Source: an uncultured Clostridia bacterium (GTDB taxonomy: Bacteria; Bacillota; Clostridia; Christensenellales; UBA1242). From it: a DNA stretch of 19,163 nucleotides. This document shows positions 6,813 to 13,337 of this stretch, piece after piece. The translations under genes and the position numbers were made by a program. The notes under the pieces are model-generated. The model did not search any database. It worked only from the letters and a program-made list of their open reading frames with translations, and was not told the origin of the DNA. The stretch's first letter is position 1. The number at the start of each line of letters is the position of its first letter. The DNA lies in the NCBI GenBank assembly GCA_947626155.1, contig CANQRC010000019.1:1-19163 (forward strand). Direction: 5' to 3'.

Positions 6813-7484
6813 ATGAAAGAAAATATTTTCAAAAGTTCAAAAAGTGAAAGAAGAGCGTTGAAACTTCTGCGCCCTGAATTTTCCAACATTTTATCAATAG
6901 GAATAAGCACTGGCGGTTCTGCTGAAATCAATATGGCCAAAATTTGCCCAAATGCAAAGATTATTGCAACAACAATTGATGAAAAAGGGCTTGATTTTAC
7001 AAATGAAGCAATAAAAAAATATGGTATGAGCGAAAAAATTGAAACGAAAATTGAGGATGTTTCAAAACCTATGCCATATAAAGCAAACACTTTTGATTTC
7101 GTTTATGCTCGCCTCGTTTTGCATTATTTAAGCAAACAACAACTTGAGGCTGCATTGAAGGAAATCCACAGAGTTCTAAAACCAAACGGGCTATTTTTCG
7201 TGGTTGCAAGGAACAACAAAGAGTGGGAATTAACAAAGCCAGAATTTATTATTTCTTACGATAAAAAGACAAACCTCACAACGTATTACGAGCAATGGGA
7301 TAGGAAAATAATTAGAACTCGTCAATTTTTATCAGAAGAACAACTTGTTTCGGCTTTTGAAAAAAAGAAATTTAAGATTCTTTCCTGCGAATCATATAAG
7401 GAATATTTATATACTGATTATGAAAGAACAATAAAATCAAAAAAACCAAATAGTCTAACAGAAATTGTCGCAACAAAAAATTAA
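6813..7484 (+). CDS. Class I SAM-dependent methyltransferase
   Basis: This 223-residue protein has the Rossmann methyltransferase layout. Motif I is ILSIGISTGG (26-35), a variant of the usual D/E-x-G-x-G-x-G. The acidic residue after strand 2 is in ATTIDEKGLD (52-61), motif II is FDFVYARLVLHYL (94-106), and the post-motif strand is RVLKPNGLFFVV (120-131), typical of small Methyltransf_11/25-type enzymes. The start is the ATG at 6813 with GGGAG five bases before it; a TTG at 6801 in the same frame overlaps that ribosome site. No promoter separates it from tRNA-Trp. Codon use looks more AT-rich than in the surrounding genes. The substrate could be a small molecule, a tRNA base or a natural-product group; nothing in the sequence decides this. 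Confidence 0.88.
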   Translation: MKENIFKSSKSERRALKLLRPEFSNILSIGISTGGSAEINMAKICPNAKIIATTIDEKGLDFTNEAIKKYGMSEKIETKIEDVSKPMPYKANTFDFVYARLVLHYLSKQQLEAALKEIHRVLKPNGLFFVVARNNKEWELTKPEFIISYDKKTNLTTYYEQWDRKIIRTRQFLSEEQLVSAFEKKKFKILSCESYKEYLYTDYERTIKSKKPNSLTEIVATKN

Positions 7485-7485
7485 A

Positions 7486-7575
7486 TGTCGTTTGATTTTG
7501 CACGGCGAAGCTGGCTATGGTCCTTTTATATTGAATTTTAACAAGGGAGAATATTTAATAATGGGTTCGAATTAG
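7486..7575 (+). pseudogene. Possible remnant reading frame between methyltransferase and unknown gene
   Basis: In the 143 bases between the two genes, one frame without a credible start reads protein-like: LILHGEAGYGPFILNF, then NKGEYLIMGSN and a TAG at 7573-7575. It has no ribosome site and is out of frame with the methyltransferase. It could be the tail of a lost gene or chance. No other feature was found in this gap apart from the GGAG site before the TTG start at 7628. Confidence 0.2.
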
Positions 7576-7627
7576 TTTGTTCGTGCTCTGCCATAGATAA
7601 TCTAGATTAAATCATCTGGAGAAAAAT

Positions 7628-8467
7628 TTGAGTGAATTTTCAATACAAAATTTAAGACAATGTTTCAAAGACGGAATAACTATTGCGGGTGCTAATCTTG
7701 AACCTACAAGTGTGTTTTTTGGTACTTTTTTTGAATTTTTCAAAGATTATGCTGAAACTGACGAACAAAAAGAGTCATTGCTATGGTTTGAAAATTATTT
7801 TAATTCTCTATTAGAGGAAAGCAAAAAAACGTCCGTTAAGCCAATGAAAGTTAGTAATGGTCATGTAGTGATTGAAGATGGAATGATTTTCCACCGTTGC
7901 GAGCCAACACTCGAAACCTTAAACAATATTTCCAAATGTCTGCTTGCTACAGAATGGTTTGGGCTCCCAGAAAGTGAAGGTGAATGCAGGTTTTGTGCCT
8001 CTTTAAATACAGCAAGAACAACTCAAATTCGTAAAGGATTTACACAATTTTACACTGGGACAAAGCAAAATTGTGTGTTATATTTCGATACGTCAAATCC
8101 TTTAATGCAAAAACTTTTGCAAACCGATTATTATAGATATGCGGAACTTAAAAGAACTGCACCAAAAAAGATTGAAGAACAATACAGCCCCGAAATGATC
8201 AAATTTATGGAAAATTGGGTATTGCCAAACTCAAAAGCCGGAATTAAATATCACTCTGAGGAATATAAGGATTTAGTTTTTTATGATTGGTGGGCAATTC
8301 CTGGAGGAATTCCTGCTCAACTTGTAAATGGTGTTGGGATTTCAAGCAATAATCCTGAACTTACTTCTCAAATAAAAGAAATTTCAAAAATGTTTCCAAA
8401 TGCGGTAATTTTTGATAAAAACAAACAGGTATTATATATGCCATCAAAAGAGAAAGCAAAGGCTTAG
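7628..8467 (+). CDS. Unrecognised 279-residue cytoplasmic protein
   Basis: The frame begins at TTG 7628, with GGAG at 7618-7621 six bases upstream, giving MSEFSIQNLRQCFKDG. I do not recognise a family. There is no signal peptide or membrane segment. Residues 50-110 look helical. A cysteine-rich stretch follows: Cys91 in FHRCEP, Cys104, and CRFC at 120-123, a possible metal site. The second half has several aromatic blocks (QTDYYRYAEL, VFYDWWAIPGG) and a basic end. It follows the methyltransferase by 143 bases on the same strand, with no promoter or terminator seen between them, and is closed by a strong terminator. Codon use is AT-rich like the methyltransferase, which suggests the pair arrived together. 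Function unknown. Confidence 0.8.
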   Translation: MSEFSIQNLRQCFKDGITIAGANLEPTSVFFGTFFEFFKDYAETDEQKESLLWFENYFNSLLEESKKTSVKPMKVSNGHVVIEDGMIFHRCEPTLETLNNISKCLLATEWFGLPESEGECRFCASLNTARTTQIRKGFTQFYTGTKQNCVLYFDTSNPLMQKLLQTDYYRYAELKRTAPKKIEEQYSPEMIKFMENWVLPNSKAGIKYHSEEYKDLVFYDWWAIPGGIPAQLVNGVGISSNNPELTSQIKEISKMFPNAVIFDKNKQVLYMPSKEKAKA

Positions 8468-8517
8468 GATCTCCGAGGATGATGAAAAATAATTCTTCAA
8501 ATTTTAGTGACAAAAAT

Positions 8518-8547
8518 AAAAGGCAGCAAATTCGCTGTCTTTTTTTT
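8518..8547. terminator. Terminator after the 279-residue gene, probably bidirectional
   Basis: A 10-bp stem (AAAAGGCAGC at 8518-8527 with GCTGTCTTTT at 8534-8543, one G-U pair) encloses a six-base loop and is followed by a T-run to 8547. On the minus strand it also runs into a T-rich tract, directly after the DUF378 stop at 8554, so it can end both converging transcripts. Confidence 0.85.
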
Positions 8548-8553
8548 GCAAAA

Positions 8554-8823
8554 TTATTTGTTTTCTTTTGTATCTTGGCTCTTTTTGTCTTGCGCTTCCT
8601 TTTTGTAAGGGCAGCCAAGGTCAAGCATTCCGCGCGAGATGATTGGCGAAATGATAAGCCAAATTGCCGCAAGCAGAATGAGAACATAAATTGCAATTGC
8701 CCAACCGTTTCTGTAAGCCCCGCAAATCCAAGTGACAAGGTTGAAGTTGAAAATTCCAACAAGCCCCCAATTAAGCGCCCCAATCAAAGTAAGCACGTAT
8801 GCAATGTAGTTTGCTATTATCAT
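8554..8823 (-). CDS. DUF378 family small membrane protein
   Basis: The 89-residue protein carries the DUF378 hallmark IGALNWGLVGIFNFNLV (14-30) within its first membrane segment, then a second hydrophobic helix (about 41-63). A charged tail rich in Lys, Asp and Glu follows (about 73-89). The start has a near-perfect AAGGAGG at ideal spacing. It lies 60 bases downstream of era on the same strand; only a weak AT-only hairpin separates them, so some read-through is possible. The molecular role of DUF378 proteins is not known. Confidence 0.9.
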   Translation of the reverse strand: MIIANYIAYVLTLIGALNWGLVGIFNFNLVTWICGAYRNGWAIAIYVLILLAAIWLIISPIISRGMLDLGCPYKKEAQDKKSQDTKENK

Positions 8824-8883
8824 ATTTTCCTCCTTGAAACTAGTTTTGCCTCAAAAAAGGAAAATAATACAAAAGTTTAAAAC

Positions 8884-9714
8884 TTAGTTGTAGCCATATT
8901 GCCCAACATTTTTCTCGCGCCAATTTGTGTCCACCTTAACAAAGAGGTTTATCATGCACTTTTTGTCAAGCAGCCCCTCGCAATATTCCCTTGTAAGAGA
9001 GCCAATTTTTTTGAGCATCTTTCCGCCTTTGCCAATTATGATGCCCTTGTGCTGCTCCCGCTCGCAAATGATGTCAATATCAATTTTAACAATGTTTTCT
9101 TCTTCCAAAAACGAGGTCACAACCACAGCAACTCCGTGAGGCACTTCCTTGTCAAATTCTTCAAGCATAATTCCGCGCACCTTTTCGGCAATAAGAAAAT
9201 TTATGCTTTTGTCTGTGTAGAGTTCTTCGTCAAAAATTGGTTGTCCCTCGGGCAGAAGTTCAACAATTTTTTTGACAAGTTCTTGCATCCCGTCTCCCGT
9301 TTGAGAAGACACAGAAATTGCAGAAAAATCAAAAATTTGCTGTTTTTTATCGTTTTTTGTTTGAATTAATAGCAATTTTTCGCATTTTTTTGATAAATTT
9401 TCAATATATGCCTTTTCTTCGTCATCCATTTTTGCGCTTCCGTCAAACAAATACAAAACAACATCCGCGCCCGCAATTGCGCTTCTGACATTCTTGTTCA
9501 TAAACTTGTCCAAGTTGTTTTTGCTGTGATGAATTCCCGGCGTGTCAACAAAAATTATCTGTGCGCCCTCTGTGTTTAGGATGCCCAAAATGGAATTTCT
9601 TGTGGTCTGACGCCTGTGAGAAACAACCGCCACCTCTTCGCCCACAAGATAATTCACAAGGCTGCTTTTGCCCGCGTTTGGAAGCCCCAGCACTGCAACA
9701 TATCCGCACTTCAT
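8884..9714 (-). CDS. era: GTPase Era
   Basis: Era binds the 3' end of 16S rRNA and helps mature the 30S subunit. The 276-residue protein has a G domain with P-loop GLPNAGKS (10-17), switch region RRQTTRN and DTPG (57-60). A C-terminal KH domain has the RNA-binding GxxG loop IIIGKGGKMLKKIG (225-238). Two points are unusual. The G4 motif reads TKND (119-122) instead of NKxD, and the G4-G5 segment is short, which explains a length below the common ~300 residues. The KH domain ends in KVDTNWREK and then a short tail. The start overlaps the ybeY stop by four bases (ATGA), indicating translational coupling. The ybeY-era pairing is widespread in Bacillota. Confidence 0.95.
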   Translation of the reverse strand: MKCGYVAVLGLPNAGKSSLVNYLVGEEVAVVSHRRQTTRNSILGILNTEGAQIIFVDTPGIHHSKNNLDKFMNKNVRSAIAGADVVLYLFDGSAKMDDEEKAYIENLSKKCEKLLLIQTKNDKKQQIFDFSAISVSSQTGDGMQELVKKIVELLPEGQPIFDEELYTDKSINFLIAEKVRGIMLEEFDKEVPHGVAVVVTSFLEEENIVKIDIDIICEREQHKGIIIGKGGKMLKKIGSLTREYCEGLLDKKCMINLFVKVDTNWREKNVGQYGYN

Positions 9715-10178
9715 CTGCTCACCCCAAACTTATTTAAAATTTCTTCGGCAGTTTTTTGCATAAGCGCTTCATCCTCTTTTTCAATGTGGTCATACCCCAA
9801 AAGGTGCAAAAGCCCATGCAATGCCAAAAAGCAAACCTCCCTTTTCATGCTATGTCCATATTCTTTCGCTTGGCGTTTTGCAATATTTTTGCAAATGACA
9901 ATATCACCCAAAAAAAGCAAATTATCATCAAAATTGCGTTCTTTTTCAAATTTTTTTAAATTTTCGTTCACTTTTTTGTTCAAATTTGGAAAAGACAACA
10001 CATCAGTAGATTTTTCAATGCCCCTAAAATTTTTGTTAAGAGCGGCAATTTGCTGCTCGCTGACAAAGTTGAGCGAAATTGAAACTGTGCCAAAATCCTC
10101 TTTCAAAACCTCTTCCGCAACGCCAAAAAGTGCGGCAATTTTTCTTTTATAAGGAAAAATTTTACCCTCAATTATCAT
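9711..10178 (-). CDS. ybeY: Endoribonuclease YbeY (rRNA maturation factor)
   Basis: YbeY is a zinc-dependent RNase family needed for 16S rRNA 3' maturation and ribosome quality control. The 155-residue length is standard. The metal motif HGLLHLLGYDH places His121, His125 and His131, and the upstream NFRGIEKSTDVLSFP (50-64) is the family signature with the conserved Arg52. A GGGAG site six bases before the ATG supports the start. The gene overlaps the yqfD end by 11 bases and the era start by four, so it sits inside one operon. Its partner Era follows, consistent with shared work on 16S rRNA. Confidence 0.96.
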   Translation of the reverse strand: MIIEGKIFPYKRKIAALFGVAEEVLKEDFGTVSISLNFVSEQQIAALNKNFRGIEKSTDVLSFPNLNKKVNENLKKFEKERNFDDNLLFLGDIVICKNIAKRQAKEYGHSMKREVCFLALHGLLHLLGYDHIEKEDEALMQKTAEEILNKFGVSR

Positions 10179-11301
10179 AATAAACTCCCAAATTTTCTTC
10201 CGTCACAATGCAGTATCTGACAAAAGTCAAATCCGCCTGATTTGATATTGTATAAAATTCTTCTTTTATTTTATCATAGTTTTTAACATTTTCCAAGGCT
10301 TTTTGCCTCGCTTTTTCAACAAATTCGTCTTTGACGTCCTCAAATTTTGTTTCAATCACGTTTTCAACAAGTTCATACACCCTCACCTTTTCCATTGTGA
10401 ACGGCAAAAGCACATTTTTATTCAACTTCACATCCTCCCGCTCAACCTCATACATCTTGTAAGGAATTTTCTCTTTGTAAGAATAAATCACCAGCCCAAA
10501 AAGTTTTATTTCATTCCGCTCAACATAACGCCCCGTCCTGACCACCTCAACAAAATGCTCACTATGGCTGACCTCAGCCTCATTATACACCTCCGCCAAA
10601 ATTTCCGCTTTTGCCTCAACTTTTTTGATGCTTCCGCTGGTGTCGACGGTGTAAGGCTCAACCAAAACATCTCCCTTTTTCACAAAATCCCCAACCTTGA
10701 CATTCAGCGTGCCAGAAATAAGGTTTATTTGCGTGATTTTTCCGTCGTTAGATGCCAAAATTGGTGGAAATGTTCCATACATTTCCTCCGGCAAAACTTT
10801 TTCTTTTATGTTAATCACAAGCGTCTGCCCCTTGATCATGCAGGATGCAAAACTTATTTTTTCAAACTTGTCCAACAGGTCAGTTTCAATTGTTTTGGTG
10901 TCAATTTTTGGCTTAAAATGAGAATAATTTTTGCTGATAAAATTCACAATTTCTGTCTTAGAAAAACTTTCAACCCCCACAATGTCAAACTGCAAAATAA
11001 ATTGGCTTTGCAAAATGTAAGCCACAAAAAAAATGACAATTGCGCTTATTGCGCCATAACTTGAAAGCAGCCTTTTCAAGTTGTAAACAGGTCCAAAATT
11101 TTGTATTTTTTCTATTTTAACATTGTTTTCTTCCAATATTTTTTTCGCTTTTTTTCGGTCAAAATAGGAGCAAACAAAAGAGGTTTGTGTTTTGCTTTTT
11201 CGGTCAATTTCTTGCAAAAACACCTTTTTTGAAAGAAAATTCAAGTTTTTTTCTTGATTTAAGCCGCAAATTTCAAATTTTGTCCTATTTTTTAGCCTCA
11301 T
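10168..11301 (-). CDS. yqfD: Sporulation protein YqfD (stage IV)
   Basis: The 377-residue protein matches YqfD, a membrane protein made in the mother cell during sporulation in B. subtilis. An N-terminal soluble part of ~80 residues contains a basic, helical segment (FDRKKAKKILEENNVKIEK). A single membrane helix follows (GAISAIVIFFVAYILQSQFI, about 84-103). The extracytoplasmic part starts IVGVESFSKTEI, like a POTRA-type domain, and includes IKEKVLPEEMYG and VGDFVKKGDVLVEP, a biotinyl/HlyD-like barrel motif. I chose the ATG at 11301, which shares one base with the yqfC stop; a TTG three bases earlier is also possible. Length and order are as in B. subtilis. Its presence is the best evidence here that the lineage forms, or once formed, endospores. 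Confidence 0.9.
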   Translation of the reverse strand: MRLKNRTKFEICGLNQEKNLNFLSKKVFLQEIDRKSKTQTSFVCSYFDRKKAKKILEENNVKIEKIQNFGPVYNLKRLLSSYGAISAIVIFFVAYILQSQFILQFDIVGVESFSKTEIVNFISKNYSHFKPKIDTKTIETDLLDKFEKISFASCMIKGQTLVINIKEKVLPEEMYGTFPPILASNDGKITQINLISGTLNVKVGDFVKKGDVLVEPYTVDTSGSIKKVEAKAEILAEVYNEAEVSHSEHFVEVVRTGRYVERNEIKLFGLVIYSYKEKIPYKMYEVEREDVKLNKNVLLPFTMEKVRVYELVENVIETKFEDVKDEFVEKARQKALENVKNYDKIKEEFYTISNQADLTFVRYCIVTEENLGVYYDN

Positions 11302-11564
11302 CAAACTTGTTCCACCTTTTTAATTTTTCCGCAAATTTTTATTGTGTTTTCAGAAAGTTCCGCCAAAATCATCTCGCTTCCCTCAACCATCACCACCCCG
11401 CCCTTGACCTTGAAAGACACAAGTTCTTTAGACAAGGTCACAAGCCCAAGATGCCCCTCAACATAAAGCAGATGCCCCGACATATTTATGAGGTTGAAGC
11501 CCTCAAATTCCAGCCCCTTAGGATTTTTTAAATTGTCTTTTATCTCCGCAAAAAAATTGAACAT
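11301..11564 (-). CDS. yqfC: Sporulation protein YqfC (YabP family)
   Basis: The 87-residue protein has the YabP/YqfC beta-rich layout: GLEFEGFNLINMSGHLLYVEG, then LGLVTLSKELVSFKVKGG and LAELSENTIKICGKI. It directly precedes yqfD and overlaps it, the conserved pair order. In B. subtilis both are sigma-E genes; yabP itself is needed for the spore coat stage. A GAGG site five bases before the ATG supports the start. It is the first gene after a strong terminator (11624-11650), so it should have its own promoter, but I see only a weak candidate and no clear sigma-E signature. Confidence 0.88.
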   Translation of the reverse strand: MFNFFAEIKDNLKNPKGLEFEGFNLINMSGHLLYVEGHLGLVTLSKELVSFKVKGGVVMVEGSEMILAELSENTIKICGKIKKVEQV

Positions 11565-11581
11565 ACAAACCTCAACACATT

Positions 11582-11609
11582 TGTATATTTTATGACTTAT
11601 AAAGTTGAA
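11582..11609 (-). promoter_or_regulatory. Weak promoter candidate for the yqfC-yqfD-ybeY-era operon
   Basis: Minus-strand TTCAAC (11604-11609), a 16-bp spacer and TATACA (11582-11587) lie 18 bases ahead of the yqfC ATG. The match to sigma-A is poor. TATACAAA also resembles part of a sigma-E -10 box, but no matching -35 lies at the expected distance. A promoter is expected here because a terminator lies just upstream. Confidence 0.3.
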
Positions 11610-11623
11610 ATAGGAAGAAAAAT

Positions 11624-11650
11624 AAAAAAAGATTAAGCCATTGCTTAATC
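11624..11650 (-). terminator. Terminator ending the floA operon
   Basis: An 8-bp perfect stem (GATTAAGC/GCTTAATC) encloses a four-base loop and runs into seven T residues on the minus strand. The hairpin begins inside the stop codon region of the gene at 11645-12280 and separates floA and its partner from yqfC onward. Confidence 0.85.
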
Positions 11651-12280
11651 CACATCATGTTTTCCAAGGATGTCGTTTCTCAAAATTTCTTGCGCCTTTT
11701 CGGGCAGGCTGCTGATTATCAGCTCAATCTCCTCCTCGCTTTTGCCTTTTAGCATTTCAAAATCAAAGTTTGCAAGCGCGTCAAGTTCGTCCTCAGGCTC
11801 TTGCTCTGTACCAAACGAAAAGTCCTCACTCTGCCCCAAGTCGTCAAAAATTGCATCATCTTGCTTTGTCCTGCCCATGTGCCTCTGCAGAAATTTTTCA
11901 TATTCAGCAAATTTATCTTCCAGCGACGAGGCTCTTCTCTGCCCCAAATTGACCTCTCCTGGGTCGTCAAATTCCTGACCATTTGGCTGAGATTTTTCCT
12001 CCACACTTTCAAGTTCAAAGTCCTCAAATTGAGCATCCACAACAGGCTCTGTTCTTGCAAGTTCCTCATCAGTGACCATATTCTCGTCTTTCTCAATTTT
12101 AACAGGCTCAACACGCTCTTGCGCCTTGGGTTGAGAACTTTTTTTTGCCTTTGGCTGCAACTTTCCCGTCTTGTTGAAAGCATCCAACTTTTCCTTTTGC
12201 CTGTTGCGAAAGAAAAAGAATAGCAGAAGTGAAATCCCACAAAAAGAAAATATAACTGCAATATAAATTCCAATATACAT
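11645..12280 (-). CDS. Acidic, single-pass membrane protein next to floA, unknown function
   Basis: The 211-residue protein starts with one membrane helix (YIGIYIAVIFSFCGISLLLF, 2-21) followed by FFFRNRQKEK, so the rest should lie in the cytoplasm. Residues 30-60 are Lys, Gln and Pro rich. The remainder is strongly acidic and looks largely disordered, with short predicted helices such as LEDKFAEYEKFLQRHMG and a C-terminal EEEIELIISSLPEKAQEIL. I recognise no family; it is not an NfeD protein. It starts 10 bases after the floA stop with GGGAG at good spacing and ends in a terminator, so it is a two-gene operon with floA. A scaffold or adaptor role at FloA membrane domains is possible but not shown. 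Confidence 0.82.
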   Translation of the reverse strand: MYIGIYIAVIFSFCGISLLLFFFFRNRQKEKLDAFNKTGKLQPKAKKSSQPKAQERVEPVKIEKDENMVTDEELARTEPVVDAQFEDFELESVEEKSQPNGQEFDDPGEVNLGQRRASSLEDKFAEYEKFLQRHMGRTKQDDAIFDDLGQSEDFSFGTEQEPEDELDALANFDFEMLKGKSEEEIELIISSLPEKAQEILRNDILGKHDVD

Positions 12281-12289
12281 CTTCTCTCC

Positions 12290-13279
12290 CTAAAAAGCGT
12301 CTCTGTTGTCAGACTTTTTTCCAATCAGTTTCCTGCGCATTTCGGTGTCCGCCTGCAAATTTTCAAGTTTATAATAATCAATTGCGTCCTTAATTTTGCC
12401 CTCGTTTATGGCTTGGATGATTGCTTTTGGCACTTCGGCGTCGTTTTCCGCTTGCCTAACCCTCATTTCCGCCTCTTTGGCTTTCATTTCCTGCTCAACC
12501 GCAATTGCCACAAGACGCCTTTGTTCAAGTTGGTTTGCGGCAAGAATTCGGTTTTTCTCAATTTGCTCTTTTTCCACAGAAAGCGACCTGTCCGCGCCAA
12601 GGTCAACATGAATCACGTCCGCCGAAACAAGTTCATACTTGCTGTCCGCGTCCACGCCCGCGTCAAATATGGCCTTGTCAATAAGTTCCGGCCTGGAAAC
12701 AAGTTCGCTTGCCCTGGTGGTGTTTGCAATTTTTGTGACAACCGCCTCAACCGCCCTTGCCGAAACGGTTTCGTCCGTCACACCCTTGAGGAAATTTTTC
12801 AAATTCACTTTCAGCGTCAAGGAAATTTTCACAACAACTTCGCGGTTGTCTCTCGCCGCCGAAGTGATGAGCGGCATCTCAATAACCTTTGGGCTTACGC
12901 ACTGCCTAACCACTTCAACCACGTCCATCCCCGCAACATCAACCGCCTTGGCAAAATCAAAAGAAAAGTCAAGTTTTGCGCTTTTTGAGGCAATCATCCC
13001 CTCCACAATTTTGGATGGGTGGCCGCCAGAAACAAGCACGGTCTCAAGGTCAAAAAGAGTCAGCCCCAAATGCGCCTTTTTTGCAAGCACATACGCGCCC
13101 ACAACTTGCAAAACATCAATTTTTCTCAGTTTCATGCTTATTGCTCTAAAGCCAGAAATAGGGCAGCCCGAAAAAAAGGCTGTAAAATATGCTTTACAAG
13201 GCAAAAGCACCAAAAACACAACACATGCCAAAAGCAAAATCACCGCCAAAACAATTGCCACAATAACGCCAGCGTTCAT
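12290..13279 (-). CDS. floA: Flotillin-like protein FloA (YqfA)
   Basis: FloA forms mobile membrane assemblies that affect membrane fluidity and organise membrane processes. The 329-residue protein is almost the B. subtilis length (331). An N-terminal membrane-inserted hydrophobic segment (about 4-27) is followed by a second hydrophobic patch and an SPFH-like domain (about 50-220). The family hallmark DLGADRSLSVEKEQIEKNRI precedes the Ala/Glu-rich helix (VAIAVEQEMKAKEAEMR) needed for oligomerisation, then VPKAIIQAINEGKI. I chose the ATG at 13279, with GAGG six bases before it; a GTG four codons upstream overlaps that site. A strong promoter lies just upstream. The floA-yqfC-yqfD-era neighbourhood is as in B. 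subtilis. Confidence 0.96.
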   Translation of the reverse strand: MNAGVIVAIVLAVILLLACVVFLVLLPCKAYFTAFFSGCPISGFRAISMKLRKIDVLQVVGAYVLAKKAHLGLTLFDLETVLVSGGHPSKIVEGMIASKSAKLDFSFDFAKAVDVAGMDVVEVVRQCVSPKVIEMPLITSAARDNREVVVKISLTLKVNLKNFLKGVTDETVSARAVEAVVTKIANTTRASELVSRPELIDKAIFDAGVDADSKYELVSADVIHVDLGADRSLSVEKEQIEKNRILAANQLEQRRLVAIAVEQEMKAKEAEMRVRQAENDAEVPKAIIQAINEGKIKDAIDYYKLENLQADTEMRRKLIGKKSDNRDAF

Positions 13280-13299
13280 AACCAACCTCACTTTGCTTC

Positions 13300-13328
13300 A
13301 TTATAGCACAAAGCAAATCAAATGTAAA
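13300..13328 (-). promoter_or_regulatory. Sigma-A promoter of the floA operon
   Basis: Minus-strand TTTACA (13323-13328), 17 bp, then TATAAT (13300-13305) with a TGn extension (TGCTATAAT). It lies in the 58 bases between the lipoprotein gene stop at 13338 and the floA start. Confidence 0.85.
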
Positions 13329-13337
13329 TAGCAAATT

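Noticed and set aside
7485..7541. 18-residue frame starting right after the methyltransferase stop
   Set aside because: No ribosome site and no protein-like composition.
8479..8880. Plus-strand 133-residue frame
   Set aside because: It runs through the terminator and is antisense to the well-supported DUF378 gene; composition is not protein-like.
8860..8883. Hairpin after era as a terminator
   Set aside because: Only five A/T pairs around a three-base loop with a short T-run; too weak to call.
10303..11064. Plus-strand 253-residue frame opposite yqfD
   Set aside because: Antisense shadow of a recognised gene; no ribosome site or family resemblance.
12639..13331. Plus-strand 230-residue frame opposite floA
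   Set aside because: Antisense shadow of a clearly recognised gene.
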